Positions 42,607 to 52,100 of a stretch of 64,000 nt of DNA are shown here, one piece after another. Location: NCBI GenBank assembly GCA_000389735.1, contig APJY01000003.1:62001-126000 (forward strand), in the 5' to 3' direction. The translations under genes and the position numbers were made by a program. Below the pieces are notes generated by a model that made no database searches, was not told where the DNA came from, and saw nothing but the letters and a program-made list of their open reading frames with translations. Origin of the DNA: Sulfolobales archaeon Acd1. GTDB lineage: Archaea > Thermoproteota > Thermoprotei_A > Sulfolobales > Sulfolobaceae. The stretch's first letter is position 1. Each line of letters begins with the position of its first letter.

Positions 42607-42669
42607 TAGTTAATGAACAGTAATAAACCGTTATGATTTATCCCTCAATGCTTTAGCAACACTTTAAAA

Positions 42670-42864
42670 TACCAGCTAAGGTTAAGAAGACTGGGGTTTG
42701 GGGGCGAAATCTCACTTTATACCAACATAGCCTTGCTAATTCATCAGTATCAATACAACGGCCCAGACAAGGAGGGTATAGTGAGTCCCTACACGAACGA
42801 TGAAGCAGCAAAGAACGATATCATCTTGCTTCTTAACGAAATAGAGAAGATCTTAAGTTCATAA
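42670..42864 (+). pseudogene. C-terminal remnant of a small helical protein
   Basis: Frame reads GGEISLYTNIALLIHQYQYN, then GPDKEGIVSPYTNDEAAKNDI and ends in EIEKILSS. It looks like the end of a HEPN/PaREP-like protein, but there is no start codon and the upstream part is gone. The sequence after it (to 43133) contains further short coding-like scraps (DVIVYAPILPYLIE) without an intact gene. Confidence 0.45.
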
Positions 42865-43133
42865 GGGCACGATGCACAGAGATACCCGATGTGATTGTTT
42901 ACGCTCCAATCCTCCCATATCTTATCGAGACGATTTATTGACTCCCCTGATTGTACGCGTTAGTCTGTCTAGGTGACAATGCATAGACTAAGCGTAGTCC
43001 GATCTAGGAAGAAGGGAGTGAGAGGAGCGAAAAGAGCTTCTAACGTCTGCAAGGAAGTATAGAGACTCTGAACCACGTTGCTTCGTAAAGACGACTAAAT
43101 GAATACGATAACACAGATTGCCTTTTCTCGAAC

Positions 43134-43520
43134 TCAGCTGTTTCTCTTAACTTTTTCAAACGCTCTCGTTAGCGATTGATCAAAAGTCACCACTCTACTG
43201 ATTTTTAACCTTTTCGAGAGGGATAAGGTAGTACAATCGGTAAAGCTCAATTCATCAAACTCGTTAAACAGTTCCCACGCCGTTTTGAAGTCCTCATCGT
43301 TAACTCTTATCACGTCCAAGTTCTCTAAAATATTCTCACCTACTTCTTGAGCTATCCACGGAACCTTAGCCCTTAAAAACGTGACTACCTCGTCAAAGAT
43401 ATAATCTGAAATAACCAGCTTATCGTTAGCTACCTCGTCGAAGACTTTAAGGGCCTCTTTATGTCTTGAGTCCCTCTTATTGTAAAAGGCTATTAGGAAG
43501 CTCGTGTCAAGGATTATCAT
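43134..43520 (-). CDS. vapC: VapC-type PIN toxin
   Basis: 128 aa PIN ribonuclease. MIILDTSFLIAFYNKRD (Asp), SDYIFDEVVTFLRAK (Glu), LSFTDCTTLSLSKRL (Asp) and VVTFDQSLTRAF (Asp) give the complete acidic set. Overlaps the upstream antitoxin gene by 14 nt. The same module type as 25223-25835, but only distantly related in sequence. Confidence 0.85.
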   Translation of the reverse strand: MIILDTSFLIAFYNKRDSRHKEALKVFDEVANDKLVISDYIFDEVVTFLRAKVPWIAQEVGENILENLDVIRVNDEDFKTAWELFNEFDELSFTDCTTLSLSKRLKISRVVTFDQSLTRAFEKVKRNS

Positions 43521-43779
43521 ATATTACACCGTCGACGTCAATGTTACTAGTGTCAATACCCCAATCCTTTATAGCTTCCCTCATTTTCTCGTAATTTTTC
43601 CTTTTGAAATTTTTCATCACATACTCGAAAAACGACTCCTTATTATCAATTGCAAACGATGTGAGGTAGTCCTGTAGTTCCTCCAAAGTCAGCTTAATAT
43701 TCGACTTCAGCAACATCTCGGCCCTTAAACTCTCAAGGTCGAGCTTGGTTTTGTCCTTGACTTTTATCGTAGTTACCAC
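43507..43779 (-). CDS. Antitoxin paired with VapC
   Basis: 90 aa. Starts MVTTIKVKDKTKLDLESLRAEML, a ribbon-helix-helix-like start, then a helical segment and an acidic tail (WGIDTSNIDVDGVIYDNP) likely to cover the toxin site. GTG start at 43779. Two copies of a 15-bp repeat with TATA character lie just upstream, consistent with autoregulation. Confidence 0.7.
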   Translation of the reverse strand: MVTTIKVKDKTKLDLESLRAEMLLKSNIKLTLEELQDYLTSFAIDNKESFFEYVMKNFKRKNYEKMREAIKDWGIDTSNIDVDGVIYDNP

Positions 43780-43785
43780 AAGTTA

Positions 43786-43817
43786 AAATATACTTTTCTA
43801 CTAAATATACTTTTCCA
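43786..43817. promoter_or_regulatory. Tandem 15-bp repeat in the vapBC promoter
   Basis: AAATATACTTTTCTA (43786-43800) and AAATATACTTTTCCA (43803-43817), period 17 bp. On the minus strand each contains a TATA-like AGTATATTT; likely promoter plus operator. Confidence 0.45.
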
Positions 43818-43907
43818 CCTTTCTCCTGACCGTGTTTGGGACCTCAGCGACGTGTTCAGTCATGGCTCTGGTAGTGATGTAGTCCCTCATGATCCGCTTT
43901 ATTCCTA
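43801..43907 (-). pseudogene. Unidentified C-terminal coding remnant
   Basis: Minus strand reads GIKRIMRDYITTRAMTEHVA, then EVPNTVRRKVEKYI and a stop; an ATG at 43890 could start a 30-residue peptide. It looks like the end of a larger gene, possibly a transposase. From 43908 to 44129 I see nothing else. Confidence 0.25.
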
Positions 43908-44129
43908 CAAGGTTAGGATGATTGATTGTAAACTAAGATCCATAGCCAAATTATGTTAACTGTCCCATTTCGTTAATCCCGCAACGGTCTGCTACCGAGT
44001 CTTATCCCGTTTACCTCTCTAGATAAGCCTTCCTCCCACACGTGCGACGTAAGATCGGTAAATTGAACTCTGATACCTCCAACACTTTTTGTATTATAAT
44101 CGATATTTACGGCTTTTATTCAATTTTTC

Positions 44130-44185
44130 TTATTCACTATACTGCATAAGTAAAGCCTTAAACTTATTCACTACACTGCATAAGT
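44130..44185. promoter_or_regulatory. Tandem 22-bp repeats upstream of the AAA_14 ATPase
   Basis: Copies at 44130-44151 and 44164-44185, one mismatch (TTATTCACTA then T/C then ACTGCATAAGT). The period is 34 bp. Each has outward-pairing ends (ACTTAT / ATAAGT), so each may be a dyad operator. They end 54 nt before the GTG at 44240. Confidence 0.5.
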
Positions 44186-44239
44186 TAATGAAAGTAGGGT
44201 GAGAGTATACACGAGACGAGCGAGATAAAACAAGTCCTA

Positions 44240-45433
44240 GTGGACCAAAAAGTTAGGCTCGAAAAAAAGTTTGAAAGGGAGAGAATAATAGAGAGGGACG
44301 TACCGGATTTAAAGAAGTACCTCAACCACCCGAACGTTTTAGCCATCCTAGGCGTTAGGAGGAGCGGGAAGTCCACACTGGCCGAAACGCTCTTGAGGAA
44401 CGAGAACTTCGGTTACGTTAACTTCGACGACGATAGGTTAGCAGGGATAAAGGTCGAAGACTTACACAAGCTGGAGAAAGCCATATACGAACTCTTCGGA
44501 GACGTTAACTACTTCCTCTTCGATGAAATACACAACGTTAAGGGTTGGGAATTATTCGTGAACAGGTTGAGGGAGGACGGAAAAAGGGTAATCATAACCG
44601 GGAGTAATTCCAAGATGCTTTCCGGCGAGCTGTCGACAGCCCTAACGGGGAGGCATACTGACTTCACATTATTCCCGTTCTCCTTTTCTGAGTACTTGAG
44701 GTTTAAGGGTGTCAAGTTCGAGGAAATCGGAGGGGTGTTCACGACTCCCTCAGAGGGTTTGATAAAGAGGGAATTAGAGAACTACATCAAAGTGGGCGGG
44801 TTTCCGGAAGCGTTAAAGATCTCCGAGGACCTCGTCTTTTCTATCTTCTCCGACATAGTCTACAAGGACGTCGTTCAGAGGTTGAGAATAAAGAGGGTAG
44901 AAGTGTTTAAAGCTTTCGCGGTAAACGTCATAAAGTATTACTCTAATGAGATTTCGCTATCAAGGCTATCTAAAACGTTAAAGGTAAGCAATAACACCGT
45001 TGAGGAGTGGTTTAACGGTCTCATTAACGCTTACGTGATACTCACGTCGGAGAGGTTCACCACGAAGCCCAGGGAGGGGATGACTTCACCGAAGAAGGTC
45101 TACGTAGTTGACCCAGGTTTCATATCCGCGATAGCGTTAGATAGCTCAACGGGCAGGATAATGGAGAACTTAGTAGCAGTTCATTTGGTAAGGAACGGTG
45201 TAAAGTTGTTTTATTTGAAGGGTGACAACTATGAAATAGACTTCGTGACGGGGGATAAAGCTATTCAAGTTACTTACGCTTCCGGGAGGGACGAAGTACC
45301 TAAGAGGGAAATTGAGGGGCTAAAGAAGGTAAAGGCGAGGGAGAAGATCGTAATAACGTGGGACTACGAAGACGAGATAGGGGGAATAAAGTTCATCCCC
45401 ATATGGAAGTTCTTATTAAGACAAAAAGGGTGA
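44240..45433 (+). CDS. AAA_14 / DUF4143 ATPase
   Basis: 397 aa. Walker A LAILGVRRSGKSTLAETLL (about residues 34-48), Walker B VNYFLFDEIHNVKGW, sensor VIITGSNSKML, arginine-containing SGELSTALTGRHTDFTLFPFSFSEYL; C-terminal DUF4143 domain with VYVVDPGFISAI and a nuclease-like YEIDFVTGDKAIQVTYA (D...Q-x-x patch related to PD-(D/E)xK). The family is mobile and often under selfish or defence-like selection; function unproven. GTG start. Tandem repeats upstream suggest autorepression. Full length. Confidence 0.8.
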   Translation: MDQKVRLEKKFERERIIERDVPDLKKYLNHPNVLAILGVRRSGKSTLAETLLRNENFGYVNFDDDRLAGIKVEDLHKLEKAIYELFGDVNYFLFDEIHNVKGWELFVNRLREDGKRVIITGSNSKMLSGELSTALTGRHTDFTLFPFSFSEYLRFKGVKFEEIGGVFTTPSEGLIKRELENYIKVGGFPEALKISEDLVFSIFSDIVYKDVVQRLRIKRVEVFKAFAVNVIKYYSNEISLSRLSKTLKVSNNTVEEWFNGLINAYVILTSERFTTKPREGMTSPKKVYVVDPGFISAIALDSSTGRIMENLVAVHLVRNGVKLFYLKGDNYEIDFVTGDKAIQVTYASGRDEVPKREIEGLKKVKAREKIVITWDYEDEIGGIKFIPIWKFLLRQKG

Positions 45434-45557
45434 TTATCAAGAGATTAAAATGGACCACTATTCGTCCCTGCCTTCCTTGTGGTAGTAGTTTAGACTTAAG
45501 GAACGTTTCAGTTAGCTATACGCAGGAAGCGGAGAAGCTTACAAAGAAAATAAGAGG

Positions 45558-46346
45558 TTAACCTAAGAATTTTTCCTTCTTTATGATTGAAGGTGGAGGA
45601 ATGACTAGCCATGAAGGTTCGTTAAATACGTAAACGCCTTCGTCTACCGATCTCTTTGCCAGAATATCAGTGACTTCTCCTTCGTACTTATCCTCATACG
45701 TGCCAAAAGGAGTATGTTTTTCGTCCTTAACGAATTCTATAGACCGAAATAACCCAACTCGTCTCGCGTCGCCAATACTCTTATGCCTCTCCTTAAGTTC
45801 CTTTAACCTCCCGCCAAGGTAACTACCCATAGCCTTTACGTGAGCCAACAAATCCATCCTTTCATATTCTTCAATAGCTGCGGGTATTGCCGATAGCGAT
45901 ACAGGGTGGCTTCGAAATCACGACCACGTGCGAACGTCTTATCCTCAAAAAGCCTGCGATCTCCTCACTTACTGCAGTTTTACCTGAATAGGTACGTAAG
46001 ACGCTGAAGCTCCCTTATGCTGTAGTTAGAATATCCGGTCGAACTCCCCATAGGTTAACTGCAAACCGTTCTCCAACTCTTCCCCAACCAGTCATTGCTT
46101 CATCAGTTATTAAGGGTGCGTCGTTTTCTCTCGTTATTTTAATTAAAGTATGTATTCTTTTAGATGAGCGATCACACCGGTTAGTTCCAGTTTTTGGCTC
46201 TAATATAACTCCAGCGACATTTCCTTCATTTTTATTGTATAATCTACGTAATTTAACGCAAGCGAGATCCACATTCTTGAGTATTTTAACTTTAAGGGAC
46301 ATCTACAGCGGTAAGGCTCTGGAACCTTAACTACACCTGGAGCAAC
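45558..46346 (-). pseudogene. Class III aminotransferase, degraded
   Basis: Pieces in different frames: VAPGVVKVPEPYRCRC (46300-46346), NVAGVILEPKTGTN... and LITDEAMTGWGRVGERFAVNLWGVRPDILTTA (46015-46302), then HPVSLSAIPAAIEEYERMDLL and the C-terminal part (45558-45900). The order is that of 4-aminobutyrate/acetylornithine-type class III transaminases, but the N-terminal half is missing and the segment around the PLP lysine (45900-46014) is scrambled. Several frameshifts. Not functional. Confidence 0.75.
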
Positions 46347-46568
46347 GTTGGGGGTTCGGACTTTCATTGAGGTTTCATGATTTGATTCGTATTCAACCTC
46401 TCGTCCTCACCCCCCTTGTTTCCCTACCCACGCCGTCCACCGGAGCGGTAGTTAAACCACTCCCCTCGAGGACGTGGGGAGCCATCGAACCCGTCCTCCC
46501 GTTTGTCCCTACACTCTCATTTCATTCATTCTATACTCAATCGTTGATCGAGAGTAGGGACTCAGCCC

Positions 46569-46690
46569 TCAACCAATTACCGAATTTGACGGTAGGCGGG
46601 TCACGGGACTCTTCAAGCCCAACGGCACGGGGCTCACATCTCCGTAATCCCTCTCACCCTTTTGCCCGCATCGGCGTGAGAGACCATCCT
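46569..46690 (-). pseudogene. Possible TnpB C-terminal relic
   Basis: Minus-strand frame RRCGQKGERDYGDVSPVPLG resembles the last zinc-finger half of IS605-type TnpB (CSxCGxxxxRD) and its tail; the first CxxC is damaged. Upstream and downstream frames are broken (46347-46740 holds no intact gene). Low confidence, but an IS605-type right end lies 300 bp away. Confidence 0.3.
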
Positions 46691-46776
46691 TAATCAACGA
46701 TTTTTTATTATAAACAGATACAAAAAGATTTTTCATTAACGTGAAAAAGATTCGGCCCGGATCAAACGCGCATGTA

Positions 46777-46968
46777 CCTAATGAGGGTTTGAAAGCAGGT
46801 AACGCTGACGCTGACTTCTTTCTCGCGTTATTAAAGGAAAAGGATCGGTTGAAGGAAAAAGCCTTGAAACTACTAGAAGAATATAGAGGGGATATGAAGA
46901 CTTCTTTAACCACCTTTATTGAATTGATGTTATTAAGTAAGAGATACGGGTCAGATCCGGTCAGGGTT
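46777..46968 (+). pseudogene. PIN-domain toxin cut by an IS605-type end
   Basis: Reads NADADFFLALLKEKDRLKEKALKLLEEY, then MKTSLTTFIELMLLSKRYGS: the first half of a VapC-type PIN domain (ADADFF with the first Asp, TTFIEL with the Glu). At about 46970 the frame runs into a palindromic IS605-like right end and the catalytic C-terminal part is lost. The 111-aa ORF through the palindrome is therefore not a real protein. Confidence 0.6.
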
Positions 46969-46975
46969 ACAGAAG

Positions 46976-47030
46976 CTGGGGGGTTAAGGGGCGGAAAGCC
47001 CCGCCCTTCAGGGCGGGGAGGAAGTCAGTT
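46976..47030 (+). mobile_element. Orphan IS200/IS605-type right end (omega-RNA-like hairpin)
   Basis: GGGGTTAAGGGGCGGAAAG, then the hairpin CCCCGCCC-TTCA-GGGCGGGG (46999-47018), then AGGAAGTCAG. This is the right-end palindrome that closes archaeal tnpB elements and forms the scaffold of the TnpB guide RNA. No intact tnpB precedes it, so it is a relic or a non-autonomous (PATE-like) element. Confidence 0.65.
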
Positions 47031-47154
47031 CTCCCTAGCGCTACTTTATCAATTTCGTCAATATATCGTAAAGTGAAAGAGGCTCCGCAATTGGACGCGG
47101 GACTGGGGCTACATACTCAGACCGGTGAGCCCAAGTCGGCCCGTTCGTTCGGGG

Positions 47155-47505
47155 TCACGGAATGGCGCTCCGTTCCCCGTACCCTTTTCCCCGCGAACTT
47201 ACCTCCTCCGTCTCGAACAGACCCAGACCGTCGTAGAGCACCTTCCTGTGCTTCAGCATCTGCTTAACGTCGCCCAACTGTAGCTTATCGGGAGTGACCA
47301 CTATGATGTCAGCGGAGAAACCCCTCTTCATGGAGTATAGCTTCGAGGCCTCCTCCGCCTCGTCGTCGACCTCCTCCAACACGACGAGCACGTCGTAATC
47401 GCTCGAAGGCCAGTGGTCCCCCCTGGCCCTGGAGCCGAAGAGGACCACGCTCACCCTCCCGTTGTAGTGCCTCACCACCCTCTCCACGAACCGCTCGAAC
47501 TCCAC
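47155..47505 (-). CDS. MNT nucleotidyltransferase (antitoxin of HEPN/MNT pair)
   Basis: 116 aa minimal nucleotidyltransferase. VVLFGSRARGDHWPSSDYDVLVV contains the GS-x(9)-DxD active-site motif; a third acidic residue follows in FSADIIVV. MNT proteins can AMPylate the partner HEPN RNase and so neutralise it. Divergent from the HEPN gene with 32 nt between starts, an unusual arrangement since most pairs are tandem. The last ~20 residues (VSSRGKGYGERSAIP) look random and may be an extension past a lost stop. Confidence 0.75.
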   Translation of the reverse strand: MEFERFVERVVRHYNGRVSVVLFGSRARGDHWPSSDYDVLVVLEEVDDEAEEASKLYSMKRGFSADIIVVTPDKLQLGDVKQMLKHRKVLYDGLGLFETEEVSSRGKGYGERSAIP

Positions 47506-47537
47506 GTTTTTAAAAATCCCTCGGGAAATTTAAGGCG

Positions 47538-47930
47538 TTGGTGGAGAAGTTCTGGTTCGGGAAGGCCAGGGACTTCCTTAAGGTGGCGAAGGAGAGCAGG
47601 GAGAAGTACCCGTGGCTCTCTTGCTTCGCCTCCCAACAGAGCGTGGAGTTCACGATAAAGGGGATCCTGATGAAGTACAAGGGGTCCTACCCCTTCACCC
47701 ACGACCTGAGCGAGCTGTTGGAGGCCCTGAGCGAGGAGCTCTCGGTCGCCGTTCCGGAGGAGGTAATGAAGGAGTGCGACTTCCTCACCTCCCACTACGC
47801 CCAGGCGAGGTACTCCGTGGTGAGCAGCTACAACGTGAGGAAGGCCGAGAACTGCATCAGGTCGGCGGAGAAGGTGCTCAACTGGTTGAGCGGGGTCTTC
47901 GAGGAGGTTAAGGAGGTCCTGAAGGATTAG
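47538..47930 (+). CDS. HEPN-domain protein (toxin of HEPN/MNT pair)
   Basis: 130 aa. VEKFWFGKARDFLKVAKES, LSCFASQQSVEFTIKGILMKYKGSYPFTHDLSELLEAL and FLTSHYAQARYSVVSSYNVRKAENCIRSAEKVLNWL are a standard HEPN layout; the late ARYS region lacks a clear Rx4-6H, so RNase activity is uncertain. TTG start at 47538 (or GTG at 47541). Pairs with the divergent MNT gene. Confidence 0.75.
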   Translation: MVEKFWFGKARDFLKVAKESREKYPWLSCFASQQSVEFTIKGILMKYKGSYPFTHDLSELLEALSEELSVAVPEEVMKECDFLTSHYAQARYSVVSSYNVRKAENCIRSAEKVLNWLSGVFEEVKEVLKD

Positions 47931-47977
47931 GGTTTAAGGGGGCGGAAAACCTCACCTTCAATGGCAGGAAAAATCAG
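47931..47977 (+). mobile_element. Decayed copy of the IS605-type right end
   Basis: GGTTTAAGGGGGCGGAAAAC, then CTCACCTTCAATGGCAGG and AAAAATCAG align base by base with 46980-47029; the hairpin arms have lost pairing. Sits directly after the HEPN stop codon. Confidence 0.5.
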
Positions 47978-48882
47978 CTGGCCTCACTTATCACGTTCAG
48001 TATTTGCTGCGCTTCCTGCTGTATGTAAAGCGTCGCCTCCAGCTGGGCGTACCCCTGAGGACTGGAGGTCGCTGTAACGTTAGGCAAAACCCCCTTCGAG
48101 ACGTACCCGTAGAGCTCCTGCGGGTTATAGCCAGAAGCGGCTAAGTAATAGGGGGCCGCCGGGTTCACGTTCTGGTCGTAGCCGATTATCATCCAGGTGC
48201 CGTTAGGTCCCGTGATCAACAGCACAGTGGCTATGTGCGGAGGGTTTCCGACCTCCGCCAGGTCGGGGTACTGCCCCACGGGCGTCTCCAGCTCGTACTT
48301 AGCTATCAGGTCGTAGACCCAGCTGGGGACGTCCTTCTGGAGCTCCTGCTGTTCAAAGGTCACTATGGAGTCGCCGGAGTAGGGGATCACGGTGCCGTTC
48401 GTCAGGCTGAAGCTGCCGTTGTAGAATATCCTCCCTATCATGTAGAAGGAGTGGAAGCGCACGCTCCCGTTGGGTTCGAAGGACTGGAACAGCAGCCCCG
48501 GCACCTGCACAGGCGCCGAGACGCTCCCGTTGGGGGTGGGCAGGGGTTCCGGGTCGGACCACGTGGGAGTGGCGTTCACCTTACCGTAGTGGCTCAGGGC
48601 CAGGTAAATGGGCCAAGACTGGGTAGCCCCGTAGGGGCATCCCTCCCAGGAGACAAGGTAAACCTCGACCGTGTTGGGCGAGGACGCGTAGTCCTTGTTT
48701 GAGACCTTAACGAACTGAAGGAAGGGGAACGACGCGCTAGTCTGGGTCGTGTTGGTCGCGGGAGGCTTAACGAAGGCTACGACCACTAAGAGAGCCACTA
48801 TCGCTGCGGCCACGACGAAAGGCACGTACACGAGCCTGCTCTCCCTCGCGCCCTTCTTCGGTTTGGCCATCGTTATCTCCAT
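47974..48882 (-). CDS. DUF929 family membrane-anchored protein
   Basis: 302 aa. Basic N-terminus and one membrane span (LVYVPFVVAAAIVALLVVVAFV), then an extracytoplasmic domain with VYLVSWEGCPYGATQSWPIYLALSHYGKV, the DUF929 signature with its conserved Cys in SWxGCPxG; the fold may be thioredoxin-like. The family is nearly confined to Sulfolobales. Likely start is the ATG at 48870 (MAKPKKG). Function unknown; possibly extracytoplasmic redox. Confidence 0.8.
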   Translation of the reverse strand: MEITMAKPKKGARESRLVYVPFVVAAAIVALLVVVAFVKPPATNTTQTSASFPFLQFVKVSNKDYASSPNTVEVYLVSWEGCPYGATQSWPIYLALSHYGKVNATPTWSDPEPLPTPNGSVSAPVQVPGLLFQSFEPNGSVRFHSFYMIGRIFYNGSFSLTNGTVIPYSGDSIVTFEQQELQKDVPSWVYDLIAKYELETPVGQYPDLAEVGNPPHIATVLLITGPNGTWMIIGYDQNVNPAAPYYLAASGYNPQELYGYVSKGVLPNVTATSSPQGYAQLEATLYIQQEAQQILNVISEAS

Positions 48883-49169
48883 TCACAGTTACCGTTACTA
48901 AAGCTTTTTCATAAGGAGACTAGCAGCTGATTTCCATCCGTAATATTGGCTGTCTAACTGTCGATGAGGAGCTGAACGCTAACGTTCGGCGTTACGATAC
49001 AGTCTCTCTTCCTTAAGGTAATTGTCATGTTCACGCGATCCACACTTTTGATTGCGGAGAGGATGTCATCTACGCATCGATTCACCGCCCTGACTACAAC
49101 CCCGATTACGCAAGCCGTGCTAACTGGGCAACAAGAACGGACCAGAACTCAGAGACTGACTCTCCAGGG

Positions 49170-52100
49170 CTATACGTGGTAGAAGAAGAGCCTGGCTAAG
49201 GCACGCCTAAACTCCTCACTCTTCAAGTCGCAGCACGCCCTGTAAGCCTCAAGGAACAACCTTCCAAGCAACTTATTACCGATAGTGCTCGCAACTGCAT
49301 AGAGTGCAAGTGCCTTGGCTAGTTCCTTATTACCACTAATCAATGCGCGGAGCAATAGGGCTAACAGAGCCATTGAGTTTGAGGGGGCGATTAGTTGGAC
49401 TAAGGACCTGCCATCAAGCTCGCTCATCAACTTCCCAAATTCACTAATCAACTCATTGGTATCAAAATTAAGCTCCCTAAGCCAACCCGACCTCTCATTC
49501 TCTGAAATTTGTTTATGAAAATAATCAATTAACTTCCCTCTTAACCGCCCAACAGCATCGCAGTCGTTCATGACAGCCAACACGGCGACTTCACAGTCCT
49601 TTCTTATCATTGAATCCTCAATTGGTATGCACTCCCCATACCCCTCCTCAGGCCTTATCATCCCGAAGGCGACCCTTAACGCAGGCAGGTACTCATCAAA
49701 CATATCAGATCCAAAGGCAACAATCAACTCCTCAGGGTTGACGCTAAGCTTACCCTCAAGCTCGTTGCTTAACCCACCCCTTGGACTGAGTAGGGCGTTG
49801 AGCATAAGCCTAGTCAGGACCGAGACTCGCTTATTGGCGTTCAGCACCCACGAATGTTTCTCAAGCAACTTGTTTATCGTCTCGTGATCACTCGTTAGGG
49901 CCAGGGACACGAGGTAGTCGCCAAGTACACCCGATGCAATACTGAGATACCTGGCCGTGGGTAAGAAACGCTCCTCATTAAAAGCTTCCTCGTACAATTG
50001 CCTAAACCCATCAACCAAGTTAGTCAACCCATCGCCAACCAACGAGCCTTCGATAGTCTCAACACGCGATGCCCAACTACGATTAACTAGGTAGTTTTCG
50101 TAATCACCGATCTCCCTATGCTCCTCTTCTGCCTCGTTAAATAGTTCCTTCGCCTCAACAAGCTCATCATCATCAAGCTTATAAATCGCCAATGCCTGCT
50201 TGATAAGCGATACTGCCTGAAGGATTTCTATCTTAACTGCCTCCTCATCAGCCTTTGCGAACCTGGATTCGATGTAGCTCATGAATTCCTTATCTCTCAT
50301 TAACTCCTGAACCTTCTCTCTCATATCGTTTAGTTCCTTGAGGACCTCACTAGCCTTACCAACCACATTAATTCCTAGTTTCTTTTCCATAAGCCCCCTC
50401 ACATACTCATGCTCTAACGCTGGGTCTAACGCATGCGCCCAGGCAATAACCCCCAGGCTGGACTTGAACTTGTCCAACTCATTGAGCAAATCAACGACCC
50501 TACCAACCATATCCTCAACTTCCTTACTATTGAAATGACCCAAATAGCTCCATAGCAGGTAGGCGTAGGCAATTGTTGCATATACGAGGGACCAGGCGTG
50601 CTCCTTAACTATACCACCATATATCTTATTCAACTCAATAAGTATGTACCTAACTGTGTCTCTATCGAGGTTCTCCATATTCAATGCGTAGGCTAATAGT
50701 TCGAGATACCTATGTGGTGCCTTATCACGTAACGGTTCTAAGGCACCTAGCACTAACAAAATGAGGTCTGGTGATACAACATATTGGATAGCGGATGCTG
50801 CTATGTGTAATGCGGTTTCGGCATCGCCGGGCTTGACATCCCTGACTAACCTGGCGGCGTCGGCGATTATTGAGGCTAGCCCAAGACCATAAAGTCTCTC
50901 AGCGTCATAAATTCTGCCCCTACCCCTGGCGATGTTAAGGATCCTGTTCACCTCACCAATAGCCTCATTGTACCTATCGATGAATGCCCTGGCCAAGGCA
51001 ATTATATAAGTTAGACCCATTAATATCAAAGGCGATATTTCATTACCAACGAGTAGATAATAATCAACATCGCATTCCCTTAAAGCATCATCAAGGGACT
51101 CAGCAACATCTCTCCTCAAGCTCTCAGGTAAGTCCTCGGGCCTAGGCACTATAGGAATCCCAGCCAGGGCGTGCCCAATGATTAACGCAGCCCTCTTCCA
51201 GCAGTTCGTGAGCGGTTTTAAGGCAATCCTCGATCTCATAAAGACAAGTGCTGATAAGTTTATTCCTAGGTTAAGTGATGAGTTAGACTCAGCCTTAGCT
51301 TCCTCAGGTAGCGCTCTCATGGCCGTCAGAAGTGGTTGATAAACTGTCACTAAGAACATTTGATTATGCTCCACAAATTCCTTTAGCTCGTTCTCATTCT
51401 CTATTAATTGTTCTAATTTCTTTACCAAATTCTTCATAAATTCTTCCCCTGATGATTCTCCAGGTGCGATCTCGCCAAACAATAGTCTTAGGATTTCCCT
51501 GCCCTCCCCTAACGCCTCCTTATAGCCCCAATCCAAGGCGTTAATGAAATCCTTAAATCCATGGTCGATGTAGTGCTTCCTCGCCTCCTCACCACCCAAC
51601 CCGACCAACTCCTCAAGCGTCTCCTCGATCAAGTCCTCATGCAATGTCGAGAGCCACTTGGCTATTGGCTCTATATCATCCTCCCTCAAGTCCTCCAACT
51701 TCGACTTAGCCAGCTCGTTCCTATCAATGAGTTTCCATTTCCCACCCTCATTCACGGCCTTCGTTATGTACGTGAACCCCTCGGGTATTGGTCCGAAAAT
51801 TGCGTGGAGGATTAACGGTACAGAAACCTTCTTAGCCAAGTCCATGCTCTTCCCGAGTATTGTGCCCCATATGTAGTGTGCGAAGAATAACTTGGGTTTA
51901 CCAGCACTCTCCCTCAACGCCTTTTCGACGTCCTCAACCTTGCACTTCTTCTCGCGCAGCCAGATGCCGGCGTACTTGGCAACAAGGGTGTAGGAGTCGA
52001 AGTTCATCGCATTCCTAACCAGGTCGTCACTCACGTTATTGCACTCGGAGTACTTTTTGATGACCTCCTTGAGGAACACCTCATCCTTAAGGTTAACCTC

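Noticed and set aside
46741-47076. 111-aa ORF as a real protein
   Set aside because: Its second half translates through the IS605-type palindrome; only the first part is coding, and it is a cut PIN domain.
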